From Viola odorata (taxonomy: Eukaryota > Streptophyta > Magnoliopsida > Malpighiales > Violaceae), in assembly GCA_963691705.1 (NCBI GenBank), contig OY829540.1, forward strand, positions 4,168,001-4,232,000: a stretch of 64,000 nucleotides of DNA. The letters are read 5' to 3'. A model generated the notes under the pieces. The model searched no databases. It saw nothing but the letters and a program-made list of their open reading frames with translations, and was not told where the DNA came from. Position 1 is the first letter of the stretch, and the number at the start of each line of letters is the position of its first letter. Shown here piece after piece: positions 50,554 to 64,000 of the stretch. The position numbers and the translations under genes are program-made.

Positions 50554-53500
50554 ATGTTGCAGAGAGCTGCAAGCAATGCTTATTCATGGTGGTGGGCAAG
50601 CCATATCAGAACAAAGCAATCAAAATGGTTGGAGCAAAACCTTCAAGGTAATTTTTTCTATCTCATCATTTACAAGAACTTGAGTTTTGGTTAGATTATA
50701 TTGGGGATGGGATTGGATAAAATTATCTGATTTTTTAGTTAGGTTTTGTTTGATTTGGTGGAAATTTTATAACATCTCATAATGAATTTGCCCAATAATG
50801 ATTTTATAAGAACGGATTCAGAGTCTTTTAGGAGACTTTGAACTTGAGACTTAACTCTTCGCATTTCACAGAAAGTACCATTGAATTATAAATAGATAGA
50901 TGCCGCGATTTATTGAATGTTTTCCTATCAGCAGAGTTATGTGCCTTGTGTTAGGTTATTCCAATCATGAAACTTTAATGAAGTTTTATGCTGCAGGATT
51001 GGCTTTGTTGGGATTTTCATGATATTATTTTGGTTTTTTCCTTAATATATTTTTGTGGGTACAAATTATTTTCCTTCAATTTTGTATTGAATGATGATGC
51101 AAAAAAACTGAAAATTGAAGTAAAATGGTGCTTGGAAACCGCTAACAGTACAAATTCTTCAGATATGGAGGAGAAGATGCAAGCCATGCTCAAACTTATC
51201 CAGGAGGATGGAGACTCCTTTGCCAAGAGAGCAGAAATGTACTACAAGAGGAGACCAGAGCTGATAAATTTTGTGGAAGAAACCTACCGAGCTTATCGAG
51301 CATTAGCTGATCGATACGATCACATATCGACGGAGCTGCAGAATGCCAATAACACCATTGCTTATGTTTTCCCGGAACAAGCCCAGCTTGCAATGGAAGA
51401 TGAGGAAGATGAAGCAGCACCTAATAAATTACCAAAGAAGCCGCAGGAAGCTGCGAAAGGAAATGTCCCGAAGGTCCCGAAGCTTCCGAAAGAGGTAAAA
51501 GGGTTCATCTCCTCGGCGACTAAGAAACTGCAGTCCAAGAAGGCGGGGAAAGGAGCAACTACTACTAGTGCTAAAGTTGTCAAATCTGGTTTGAGCAAAC
51601 CTGAAGGCATTAAGGAGATCGACAAGTTTCAGAAACAAATCCTGGCTCTACAGACTGAGAAAGAGTTCGCAAAGAGTTCTTATGAGGGCAGCCTATCGAA
51701 GTATTGGGAAATCGAGGAGCAAATAACGGGAATGCAGGAGAGGGTTTTTACTTTAGAAGATGAGTTTGGTGCAGGTCCGGTCATTGAAGATGATGAGGCG
51801 CGGAATCTGATGGCATCAGCAGCGTTGAAGTCATGCGAGGAGGTATTGACTAAGTTGGAGGAGAAAAAAGAGAGAAGCGCGGAAGAAGCTGTAGTAGAGC
51901 ACGGAAGGATCACCGATGCAAGGGAGAAGTTGGACTCCCTCAAGGATGAACTCTTACAAGGTCAAACTGATCAAGAAAAACCACCAGCCAAAGATGATCT
52001 CATTAAAGCCGGAGAGAAGAGGCAGAGTTTAGACCAAGAAGTGAGCAGCGATATGAAGGAGACACAGGAACTGGAGCTGCTACGTGACAATATTAAAGTA
52101 CATTTCGATGTTGGAGCTGGTTCAACTCTTACTGCACCGGAACTCGCAGAGAAGGTTGATGAGCTGGTGAACAAGGTGATTAGCTTAGAAACAGCAGTTT
52201 CATCACAGTCAGCTGTTATGCAGAGAATAAGAACAGAGACGGATGAGCTTCAAGCAGAAATTCAAACATTGGAGGACGATAAAGCAACATTGATAAGCAG
52301 CAAAAACGATTTAAGTGACAAGCTGAGGGAAATGGAGGAAAAGTTTCGTGGCCTTCATGATTTGGACAGGAATGTTGAACAGCAGAACACTAACCTTCAA
52401 ACTCATTTTACTGAAGCGCGCTGTAATCTCAATCACCTCTCTGAGAAACTGCATAATGTGATGCCAGATGACGAGCTCCTGGTCAAACTGCCAACAGAGG
52501 AGGCATCTACAGTTAAAGTTGAATCGGAAAAGAATGTCAAGGAACAAGAAATTTTAGCGAATTCCAATTCTAAACCTGAAAAAATGGAGGAAGTGGAGGA
52601 AGGTGCGCTGCTCGAGGAAGTTAAGAAAGGTGAGCTGCTCGAGGTTTCAGATTCTCCGAAGGAATGGGAAACTCCTACTGAAGCCAGCTTGGTGACAGAG
52701 TTGAATGAAGAAAAAGAAAAACCAGAGATATCTGATGGTCCTGTAAAAGCTGTAGATGAAAAAGCAGAAGAAGCAAGACAAGAACTTGATCTCCATGAGT
52801 CCGATACAGATCTCACAGACAATTTGAGCGAAACTCCGAAAAACAGTGAGCTTCAGAATGTGTCAGAAAAAGATAGTGAGCATAAATTGGAGGAAAATAT
52901 TGATAAACAAGTTTCAAGCAAGATATTGGGTGATCATCTCAATGACGAAGCAGAGGAAGAAGAACCAAATTGGAAGCAATTGTTCATGAATGGAATGGAA
53001 AACAGAGAAAAAGTTCTACTGTCAGAGTACACTACTGTTCTCCGCAACTTTAAGGATTTGAAGAAAAGGCTTACTGAATCCGATAAGAAAACTGGGGATC
53101 AGTTGTTTGACACAACATTGAAGCTAAAAGAACTCAAGAATTCCAATGCAAAGAAGGACGAACAGATTCGATTCTTACGCAATAAGCTGAGCATTGTCCG
53201 AGCAGGCATGGGAGATGATGAAGAATCTGAGAAATCAACTGTGGCAGGATCACCAAAGACAGAGAAAGAAATGACAGAAGATATCCAGGGGATGCTAATG
53301 GACCAGCACGACAACATCTCGGAGGTTGAACAAAGGTTCCGAGAAAGCATTGATGAAGTTCTAGAAGAGAATCTGGATTTCTGGTTAAGGTTCAGTACTA
53401 CACTCCAGCAAATACAGAAATTTGGAACAGAAGTCGAAGACTTGCAGTCGGAGTTGACGAAACTAGAGAAGAAAAAGAAGCACGAGGGAATTAGTACTGC

Positions 53501-54035
53501 AAGATTTTCTCTGAAATCAGATGTGAAACCGATATACAGGCACCTTAGGGAGATACACACAGAACTAACACTCTGGATAGAGAAAAGCATGTCACTGAAA
53601 GATGAAGTGAAGAGCAGATTCTCGTCGCTGTGCGCAATTCAGGAAGAAATAACAGCTGCTCTGAAGGACAGTGCTGAAGATGATGACTTCAGGTTTACAA
53701 GCTATGAAGCAGCAAAGTTCCGAGGTGAGATCTTGAACATGAAGCAAGAGAACAACAAGGTTGCAGATGAATTGCAAGCTGGGTTAGATCATGTCACAAC
53801 GCTGCAACTTGAAGTTGAACAAACTCTGGCAAAGTTGAATGAGGAATTCAAGCTTGCTGGATCGAAGAACCGTCACAATATCCAGCTGGCGCACACAGAG
53901 AGCAGGTCTCGAGTTCCTCTGCACTCATTTATCTTTGGTAACAAACAGAAAAAGCAAAAGCCTTCCTTCTTCGCTTGCGTGCACCCGGTACTGCACAGGA
54001 AATACCATGAATTAAGATCAGGGACTAGTCTGTAG
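50554..54035 (+). CDS. NET2D: NETWORKED 2-type actin-binding protein (NAB/KIP1 domain)
   Basis: Two exons, 50554-50647 and 51163-54035, join in frame to 988 aa; the 94-bp first exon encoding MLQRAASNAYSWWWASHIRT is too short to stand alone. The NAB actin-binding domain occupies about residues 1-90, including KWLEQNLQDMEEKM, FAKRAEMYYKRRPELI and EETYRAYRALADRYDH. A basic K/P-rich stretch follows (about 120-180), then long coiled coils and a Glu-rich middle part (about 500-640). The conserved C terminus is RVPLHSFIFGNKQKKQKPSFFAC. NET2 proteins decorate actin filaments at the plasma membrane in pollen and pollen tubes; petunia KIP1 binds pollen receptor kinase PRK1 and NET2A binds PRK4/PRK5. 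Extending the large frame upstream to 50988 reads intron. The neighbour NIC1 supports orthology to At2g22560 (from memory). Subgroup A/B/C/D is not settled. Confidence 0.92.
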
Positions 54036-54649
54036 ATTTATCTTTTCCCTTCGTGTTGGTTTATTCTCTGCATGTTTCTGCATATCAATTCTTTCTTGTT
54101 CAAGCACTGTATTTTACTTGTTCTTCCTCTCTTTGAGTTTGTAAATGCTTTTAGTTATTTATTCTATTCAACACAGAAAGAACATTTCAACATTTTCAAA
54201 TACTATTTCTTGATTTCATTTTAACGCACCCTCTTAATAGAATGATTACTTATTGGAAACATTTTACCTTTTAGAACAGACAAAAATAGTCCTAGACCAG
54301 TAGTTTTAGAGAATAGTTATGGCTCAGATCTAAAGAAAGTTTCGGCATCTCTGTTTTCCATAGTACTGACAAAGATCTAATTACAGGGATCATATCATAC
54401 AGCAAGGGACAACAAATAAGACAAGATGAAGAAACATTTTGCACATATTTTTTATTGAAAATAATTGCTTGTAATAGCCTTACATTAAACCATAGTCATC
54501 CAGAAAGCTAGCCCAAAAACATAAAATCAATTTTCAGCTACCCTACAAGCTTCAATATGATGAGGGAAAAAAAGCATGTATATACAACATAATATCGCTC
54601 CGTGTATGCGAAACCTTAGTCAGTAGTCATGGATGAGTTAGGATCGTGG
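54036..54649. other. convergent intergenic space between NET2-like and NIC1 genes
   Basis: Facing 3' UTRs of the plus-strand NET2-like gene and minus-strand NIC1. No ORF or repeat of note. Confidence 0.5.
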
Positions 54650-54810
54650 CTATGGCAGCGCGCTGAAAGAAACCTCCGACACTACCTTGGCTCCCCTTCC
54701 CTGGGCAATGTACAGGCCAACGTGATGCATCAACTCCTGTGACAAAGAAAACATAAATGTAGAGAATAGAAAGCTTTTACATATTTCACCAAAATACACA
54801 GGCAAGCATG

Positions 54811-54883
<73 letters not shown>

Positions 54884-56353
54884 TCTTGTATACAAACAAG
54901 CAAATATGCATAGCAAGGAATAATGACAGGCCTCAAAAATCAACTCTAACATAATAACTAAAGAGTGAGAACTCATCCTATTATTACACCTAAAAAATAA
55001 CGAATAAAGTCATTTTTATTTTTTTGAAGAAGAAAAAACTGCACAAGTTAAATTAAAACAACGAAACGGAAATCCATAGACTGGAATGATGATGATTCAT
55101 AGGAGCAGCCATCAAAGAGAGCTTTTTCTTTATGTTTTTGGGGAAAAAACAAGACTGAGATTCTTAACTACAAATGCACACTTGCCGCCATTGTATGACT
55201 ACATAGACCATTTTTGCACATTTGACATGGCCCGGCATTGTATTTGTCTCATAGAAAGGGGTTAACAACAGTATAACTGCATTGCGTTTAACTGAATGAA
55301 AGAGTGGGTACAAGCCCACAAGGCAGACAGATGATATATGATCTGAATTACCTGCGGATGTGCTATAGCACCTTTTATCGATTTGGCCGCGTGAATGGGA
55401 AGATCAAACGTTGCGCAGCCACGAGAATACACAACAACATCCTCCAGAGGAGCAAGAAGACCACGATTTCTAGCAGATAATGCCGAAGCAACAAAATCCA
55501 GCACGCACATGTCCGTGCATATCCCAACCACAAGCACCTTCAAAATAGAACATCACACGTTCTGTTAAAGAGTAAAAGTAATCAACCCTGCTCTCGAAAC
55601 AACTAATAGAGCATCAAATGTACAGCCTTGCTCCGAAAAAAGACACAATACTTACAACTTCGATCTGATTATTTTTTATCCAATTTACAAACATATTGGA
55701 ACCATCTGCCTCAATAGACCCAACAAACCCATTAATGCAATCCTTGCACCTAAGCGTCGCGTTAGATTCATTCTCCAAAAATTGCAAGGCTGCAGATTTT
55801 AGTAACAGAAAAATCATCGCTCCACTGACAGTAGACAAAACAACCAAGGAAAGTAATGTATAGATTTGGAAAAGTACCAGGAACAAGCTTTGCTTCATCA
55901 GTTCCTGCTATACAATGAGGAGGGTAAGGGGGTTCAGGAATATCAGGATGATGGGTATCAAGGAAAGCAAAAACAGGCCATTTCCTGTCAGTGAATCCCT
56001 TGGCAAGCCTCACTGCCTCATCTACCATATCAGATATTTGTTTGTCGGGCTGTTGTGGTGCCTGTAAAATGCAGGACCAAAAACAAACAAAAAATAGAGA
56101 AATACAAGTTAAATCCATGAAAACAACATTTCTGCATCACAGACATGAAAACTACTAAAAGGGTATCTAAAAGAATAAAACTTTATCAAGAAGTGGGTAT
56201 TGGAATTACCAAATTGCCAGCGCCGACGGAGCAAAAGCCATTGACAATATCAACAAGAACAAGTCCAGTCTTCTTAACATCTCCGGTTAGAAGCAGAGGA
56301 TCTTGTTTCACCGGAAGCTCGCTCTTCAACAAATCAACGGTGGGGGAGACCAT
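54650..56353 (-). CDS. NIC1: nicotinamidase 1
   Basis: Five exons on the minus strand join to 244 aa: 56210-56353, 55878-56061, 55656-55789, 55352-55537, 54650-54736. This equals the length I recall for Arabidopsis NIC1 (At2g22570). The enzyme belongs to the isochorismatase-like hydrolase fold and deamidates nicotinamide to nicotinate in the NAD salvage pathway. Catalytic residues are visible: Asp35 in LVLVDIVNGF, the nucleophile Cys165 in GICTDMCVLDF, and a candidate Lys125 in RCKDCINGF. The metal-binding segment is FLDTHHPDIPEPPYPPHC (about residues 83-100). No signal peptide is seen, so cytosolic. Intron 4 contains a long (TA)n repeat. All motifs are intact. Confidence 0.95.
54814..54881. 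repeat. (TA)n microsatellite in NIC1 intron 4
   Basis: About 34 uninterrupted TA units. Likely highly length-variable between individuals. Confidence 0.97.
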
Positions 56354-57028
56354 GTTCTTTGATTTCCTAATAAGTGCTCTAATAAACGTGAAGAGAGAAA
56401 TCTAGAATGGATAGGTTTTTGATCATGAATTGAATAGTGTTATGGAAAAACGGTGGAAAAGTAAGCGCATTGGTCAACAAAGAAAGGAAAACTGTCTTAT
56501 TGGTTGGTTTAAGCTGTTCCTTTCTTCTTGCCTTTCCACGCTCGATTCTCTCTCTCCTATGTCTTTTTTTTACCAGAAGCGGTCATATCAAATCTCAAGC
56601 AAAAGGAAACGAAAAGAGAACAGAAGATTAGGTGAGTGAGCAGCGACTCTAGAGTCCAGGGCCCAGGGGACACGATGACAAAAAAACAAAAATGATCTCT
56701 TTTCTTGACCAATTTGTATATTCTATTTTATTCCCTCCTCTCTCTCTTTTTTCCCCAAGTAATCTTATCTATACCAATTATATTGATCATAACAGTCAAC
56801 TATCGATCAATTGAAACAATATGTTTTATTTCAATACTAAAAAATACTATATACTATAAGTGTATCAAATATTTGTAAATTTGTACTAATTATATATATA
56901 TATATATAAAAATGAATTTTGAGATATCAATCGAGATTGATATTTTGACCGGAATTAATACATCTCGTACCAATGACAAAATTAAGAAGCTCATTTATAG
57001 GAGATTCACAACCATGGGTAGTAGTATT
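56354..57028. other. NIC1 upstream region
   Basis: 56354-56660 is the likely promoter and leader of the minus-strand NIC1 gene. The rest is AT-rich with a short (TA)n at 56893-56907. Two small plus-strand frames here (56430-56639) have no recognisable similarity. Confidence 0.45.
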
Positions 57029-57489
57029 TAGGGCTGCTCATCGGAATTTTCCGAAATTCCAAACTTCGAAATTTTGAAATTCCAAAATTTCTAAAATTCA
57101 TTCCGTTCTGTTCCGTAATTTTATAGATTCCGAAATTCCGATTCCAAAATTATTACAGAACGGAAGTTCGAAATTTCGAACTTTTATTTTATTTTAAATT
57201 AAAATTTTCCAAAACCTATCGGTTATCAATCCAAAACTGAAAAAATTACAGAACATAATACTCCAAAAATCACAGTACATATATGCTCCATAAATTTAAA
57301 ATAAAAAAACTAACATATATATATATATTTATGGACATTTCGGAATTTCGGAAAATTTTTCTTGGACAAATTCCGTTCCGTTCCGAAATTTATTTTGGAA
57401 TGGAAATTCTGAACTTTTACTTCCGAAATTTATTTTGGAACGGAACGGAATTTCAGAATTCCGATTCCAAAATTCCGATGAACACTCTA
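57029..57489. mobile_element. hAT-type non-autonomous element packed with TTCCGAAATT motifs
   Basis: Termini TAGGGCTGCTCATCGGAATT and the inverse ATTCCGATGAACACTCTA form an imperfect inverted repeat. They are flanked by a perfect 8-bp target duplication GTAGTATT at 57021-57028 and 57490-57497. Both subterminal regions consist of many direct and inverted copies of GGAATTTCGGAA-like words. The middle (57190-57320) is AT-rich. There is no transposase ORF. The plan matches the 14885 element with a different motif. Confidence 0.87.
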
Positions 57490-57654
57490 GTAGTATTAGT
57501 ATACTCGATATCCAATAGGGAATCAAATTCAAGTTCGAATGCGTTCCACCTATAAAAATAAAATTATCATTTATTAATAAAAGATTTAAAATATAAAACT
57601 CCATGTAATTAAAATATATTATTAACATAATAAGATCAAATTAATGCATGGATC

Positions 57655-57895
57655 CAGCTCCTTTAATTTTTTCTTGAAAATAACCAGTCATATTAGAAGA
57701 ATTTGAACCGTTCAATAAAATTAGACGGATGAGATTAAAAAATAAAGTCATTAATGAGTTGACCAGTCAATAAAATTCAACAAGTGGTAAACTCATTAAT
57801 TACTTGAATTTTTAATCTCATTCGTCTAATTTTATTAAATGGTTCAGATTCTTCTAACATAACTGGTGATGTTCAAAGGAAAATTAAAAGAGCTC
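57655..57895. mobile_element. long-hairpin MITE (about 110-bp inverted arms)
   Basis: The left arm begins CAGCTCCTTTAATTTT and runs to gtcattaatgag near 57759; the right arm from ctcattaattacttg near 57792 to TTAAAAGAGCT is its reverse complement. I see roughly one mismatch per ten bases. The loop is only about 30 bp, so a transcript would form one long hairpin. No ORF; flanking duplication unclear. Confidence 0.8.
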
Positions 57896-58692
57896 AAGTG
57901 GTTAGTGCATTTCATTTATCCCTGCTATTATAATAATAATTAATAATATAACTAAAAAAAATTATAAAAAAAATGGTATCCAAAGTTAATGAATTAGAAT
58001 TAATAAGATTATAAATGCAAAATAAACCGATAAATACCGAGTATTGATAAAAATAAAATTTAAATACTTCAATTTTAGTGTATGTATAAAATATAAATCA
58101 ATTGATTGAAAGTTATTATCACAATATAATTAATTGACACATTATATTTGAAATTAAAAACAAAAATAAATAACTTATTTACCAATATTAAGCACACAAA
58201 GTTATCTGCCTACAAAAGCAGATTTGTAACTTCGAAGCTAATTAAAAACTTCTATTCGTCTTTTATCCCCGTTGAGAGACAAAAAGATGGTAGTGAGATT
58301 CTTTTGGTATATTTAGTTGTCTTGCGTCCACAGGATGGGAATTAAAAACTAGTTAACAAAGGGTACAACAATATCAACTGGCCTGCCTCATGACAAAATA
58401 AATAAAATGCAGGATGAATAGAATAACTAGTAATTAACTAATTACATTACTGAATCCACATCACGACTTCCATCATTGCCTCCAAAATGATGAGTTATAT
58501 ACTAAGATCCTAGCAGTGGCTTCCAAACTTAAGGACCTTACTCTACTTCCTCAACATTGTCATGAGATTGACTACAACCATTCTCGAGCCCATCCTTCTC
58601 ACTACTGTGTGCTTCAGGAAGTCACAAGATCATGAATCGATATTGCTCAAGAAATAGAAGCTTAGAAGGGTACCGACTCGTATGTATCCTTT
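57896..58692. other. intergenic, 3' side of the ECD-like gene
   Basis: AT-rich sequence without a supported gene. The 3' UTR of the minus-strand ECD-like gene should lie in about 58400-58692. Confidence 0.45.
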
Positions 58693-62084
<3,392 letters not shown>

Positions 62085-62523
62085 GGATGCTGCTCTGCTG
62101 TTTGTTACCCTGAATCGAAGAATCAGGGTATATAGCGCATTTCTCTGTTCTGTCACCAGAAAGTTCAGGTCAAAAATCAGGACAGCGCAACCGCCACGGC
62201 GCCACTTGAAGCTTAGAGTTAGAAGTGGAACATTCGCGAACTACGTGTCGTTTACCACCTCCCACGACGTCGTCTCGAGACAAAGAAAGGAACATACTAT
62301 CCTCGTTAATAATAATAGAACCGTTAAACAAACGCTCCAGTAATATACTATCCTCATTAATCATATATACCCAAAGAAAAAAACCCTTCCCCTCTCTATC
62401 TCTGTTCTTCCCTTTGTCTTCTTCATCAAAGCAATCGATCGATCGATCAATTGTCAATCAATCAAAACTTGAATCTGATCTCAAAATCATCACCAACTTT
62501 CAGCGAAACTTGAAGTTTCAGCC
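62085..62523. promoter_or_regulatory. divergent promoter region between ECD-like and SKIP34-like genes
   Basis: Only 439 bp separate the two start codons, so the genes probably share a bidirectional promoter. A perfect 8-bp gatcgatc-type run occurs at 62436-62449, and a CT-rich leader precedes the plus-strand ATG. Confidence 0.55.
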
Positions 62524-62817
62524 ATGTGTTACGGCCAACAACCCCCCTTCTCATCCCCCGACGACCTCATCCCGGAGCGCGCCAACCCACCCCAAAACGG
62601 CAACGCATCCGTCGTGGAAGGCTTGCGTGACCGCCTCGCCAACACCGAGGCTCGGCTCCAGCGGGCTAGGTCTCGCGAAGCCGTTCTCACTCGCCGCCTT
62701 GAAGAGATGAAACGGTTCGTCTCCGTCATGGAGATCCTCGAATCCTTCCTCAAGCGGAAGTTCCTCGAGCAACAAGAACGCCTGTTTTCTCCGGTAGCTA
62801 TTAAACAGAATGTATAA
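62524..62817 (+). CDS. SKIP34: small coiled-coil protein resembling SKIP34 (SKP1-interacting partner 34)
   Basis: A single exon encodes 97 aa beginning MCYGQQPPFSSPDDLIPE. Residues about 30-80 form a coiled coil (LRDRLANTEARLQRARSREA, then RRLEEMKRFVSVMEILESFL), ending LFSPVAIKQNV. The MCYG start and the RFVSVMEILE segment match my memory of the plant SKIP34 family, found as SKP1/ASK partners and possibly linked to SCF ubiquitin ligases; function is otherwise unknown. Codon use is GC-richer than its surroundings, common in short single-exon plant genes. A longer overlapping frame starting at 62225 is not the family frame. Confidence 0.65.
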   Translation: MCYGQQPPFSSPDDLIPERANPPQNGNASVVEGLRDRLANTEARLQRARSREAVLTRRLEEMKRFVSVMEILESFLKRKFLEQQERLFSPVAIKQNV

Positions 62818-64000
62818 ATAAATATCACTTGCTGCTTATAAGCTTCTCATGTGATGCTTGTTTGAATTTATAAAAAAATTCCGATTGGCATGGTTGGTGT
62901 TTGGTGATTGGAAAATATGAATTTACAGTAAATACTTAATTAGTTACTGTCAATTTCAATGCTTTGAGTATTTTCTTTCAAGCATTTTATGCATTGAAGC
63001 AATTAAGCTAAACTGCTGCTGGAATTATGGAAATTTGGTTTGATTACTTTGTTAGGGTTCCGGCGACTGTATTCCGGCCTGCAGATACATGATTAGTTGC
63101 ACTTTTGTGGGTATTTATTTCTACTCTGCAGTGGTTTCATCTGGACTAATAGGGAATACTCTAGTCTGTAAATTAGAAGTGATGATTATTTGATGTGGTA
63201 GAAGTGAGGCTGGATAATGTGCTGGGTCTGGATTTTCAGTTCCTTGCTATCTGTTTGAGTAATCCGGCTGATTCCTGGTAACTTAGATTGCAACTATACA
63301 AACAGAGTGATTATAGATTATGAAACAGCTCATAAGGTGATTCATCGAGTGATTGACAGAAGTATCGGCACTGATGTGGTTGATGGATATGCATATGGTT
63401 ATGGAACTGCAGATACCTCGTATGGTGAAGCCCTTTGCTCGGTTAGTGATTTCAGGTATTCCTCCTACTTTATAAACCTTAAGAAATGAGTGTATAGCTG
63501 GAAACAAGATGTGCATGGGAGACAATCGGGCATGTTCCTAGAGATTTTCCAGTCGATGCAGCAGTTTGAGGTGAAAGTTGCTCATGGGAGATTATTAGGT
63601 TCAGTGAAGTTGGGAGCACGAGCTCCATGGCAAATGGACAATTCAGTTTTTTCTTCTTTATTTTTCTTCCATTCTCTACTGCACCTATCGCATCACTGGA
63701 TAACTGCTGTCTGGCAAATTTGTGCCTCAAACTGTACATGAGCGATCCATAAACAACAGACGTTAGCACTGGATACGTGCTGAATGCTGATGCTGGTTTT
63801 CACAAACTCGACACTTACGCATCGATTTTGGATTGCTATTTGCTATGGTGGTGTAGTACTAGAACGGGACTGTGTTAGTAGGGATTGCAATGGATGCATT
63901 TTCTTGGCAGAAGCATCGGTGTTTGATGGGTAGAAGAGGTGGAAGTGGCAGAAAAAGTTTCAGTTGATTGGAATGGAATGGGGGTGTTGGTAATTCTCAT
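62818..64000. other. unexplained region after the SKIP34-like gene
   Basis: Nearly 1.2 kb less AT-rich than other spacers, with plus-strand open stretches at 63307-63489 and 63490-63741 that match nothing I recognise. It may be a long or spliced 3' UTR of the SKIP34-like gene, or the start of a neighbouring non-coding transcript. No convincing coding exon. Confidence 0.4.

Noticed and set aside
50299..50576. Poly-Lys, poly-Arg and poly-Phe ORFs
   Set aside because: Translations of the TTC microsatellite in other frames.
54650..54976. ORFs with alternating Tyr-Ile repeats
   Set aside because: Readthrough of the (TA)n repeat in NIC1 intron 4; only the terminal 28 residues are real exon.
62225..62710. 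161-codon plus-strand ORF overlapping the SKIP34-like gene
   Set aside because: Different frame from the conserved MCYG protein; composition is leader sequence read in frame.

Overview
The window is AT-rich nuclear DNA from a flowering plant, most likely a eudicot. Genes are split by many GT-AG introns, intergenic DNA carries plant-type MITEs and hAT-like elements, and almost every protein is recognisable from plant families (SVP-type MADS factor, KAC kinesin, MSL2 plastid channel, NETWORKED actin-binding protein, NIC1 nicotinamidase). I could not fix the species. No bacterial, viral or organellar gene block is visible.

Layout, left to right. 335-1878 (-): 5' part of a PIGG-type GPI ethanolamine-phosphate transferase, running off the left edge. 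2597-13482 (-): complete 23-exon KAC kinesin (1291 aa). 13483-17950: intergenic region with four terminal-inverted-repeat MITEs and one hAT-type element. 17951-21440 (+): SVP-like MADS-box gene (225 aa). 21441-27102: gene-poor AT-rich stretch. 27103-30594 (+): O-fucosyltransferase-family protein (508 aa). 31293-36431 (-): MSL2/MSL3-type mechanosensitive channel (735 aa). 37267-38172 (+): decayed MDP1 phosphatase gene. 38535-42491 (-): 1318-aa coiled-coil protein like Arabidopsis At4g38062, with a recent internal duplication. 46683-48296 (+): 172-aa conserved plant protein of unknown function. 50554-54035 (+): NET2-type actin-binding protein (988 aa). 54650-56353 (-): nicotinamidase NIC1 (244 aa). 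57029-57895: a second hAT-type element and a long hairpin MITE. 58693-62084 (-): ecdysoneless/SGT1-type protein (644 aa). 62524-62817 (+): small SKIP34-like protein. The remainder to 64000 is unexplained.

The genes do not form a pathway. Exon models were built by eye from splice sites, frame continuity and remembered family sequences; all complete models close in frame. Gene order looks like an ancestral eudicot block: from memory, the Arabidopsis counterparts lie in small clusters (At2g22530/22540/22560/22570; At4g24530/24540; At5g10470/10490; At5g65460/65490), interleaved here on one segment.

The strongest unusual observations are the MDP1 pseudogene with three independent lesions in a shared divergent promoter, the nearly identical in-frame duplication of about 420 bp in the coiled-coil gene, two hAT-type elements with perfect 8-bp target duplications, a related MITE cluster upstream of the SVP-like gene, and the long hairpin element at 57655-57895. 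I found no convincing new multi-gene system.
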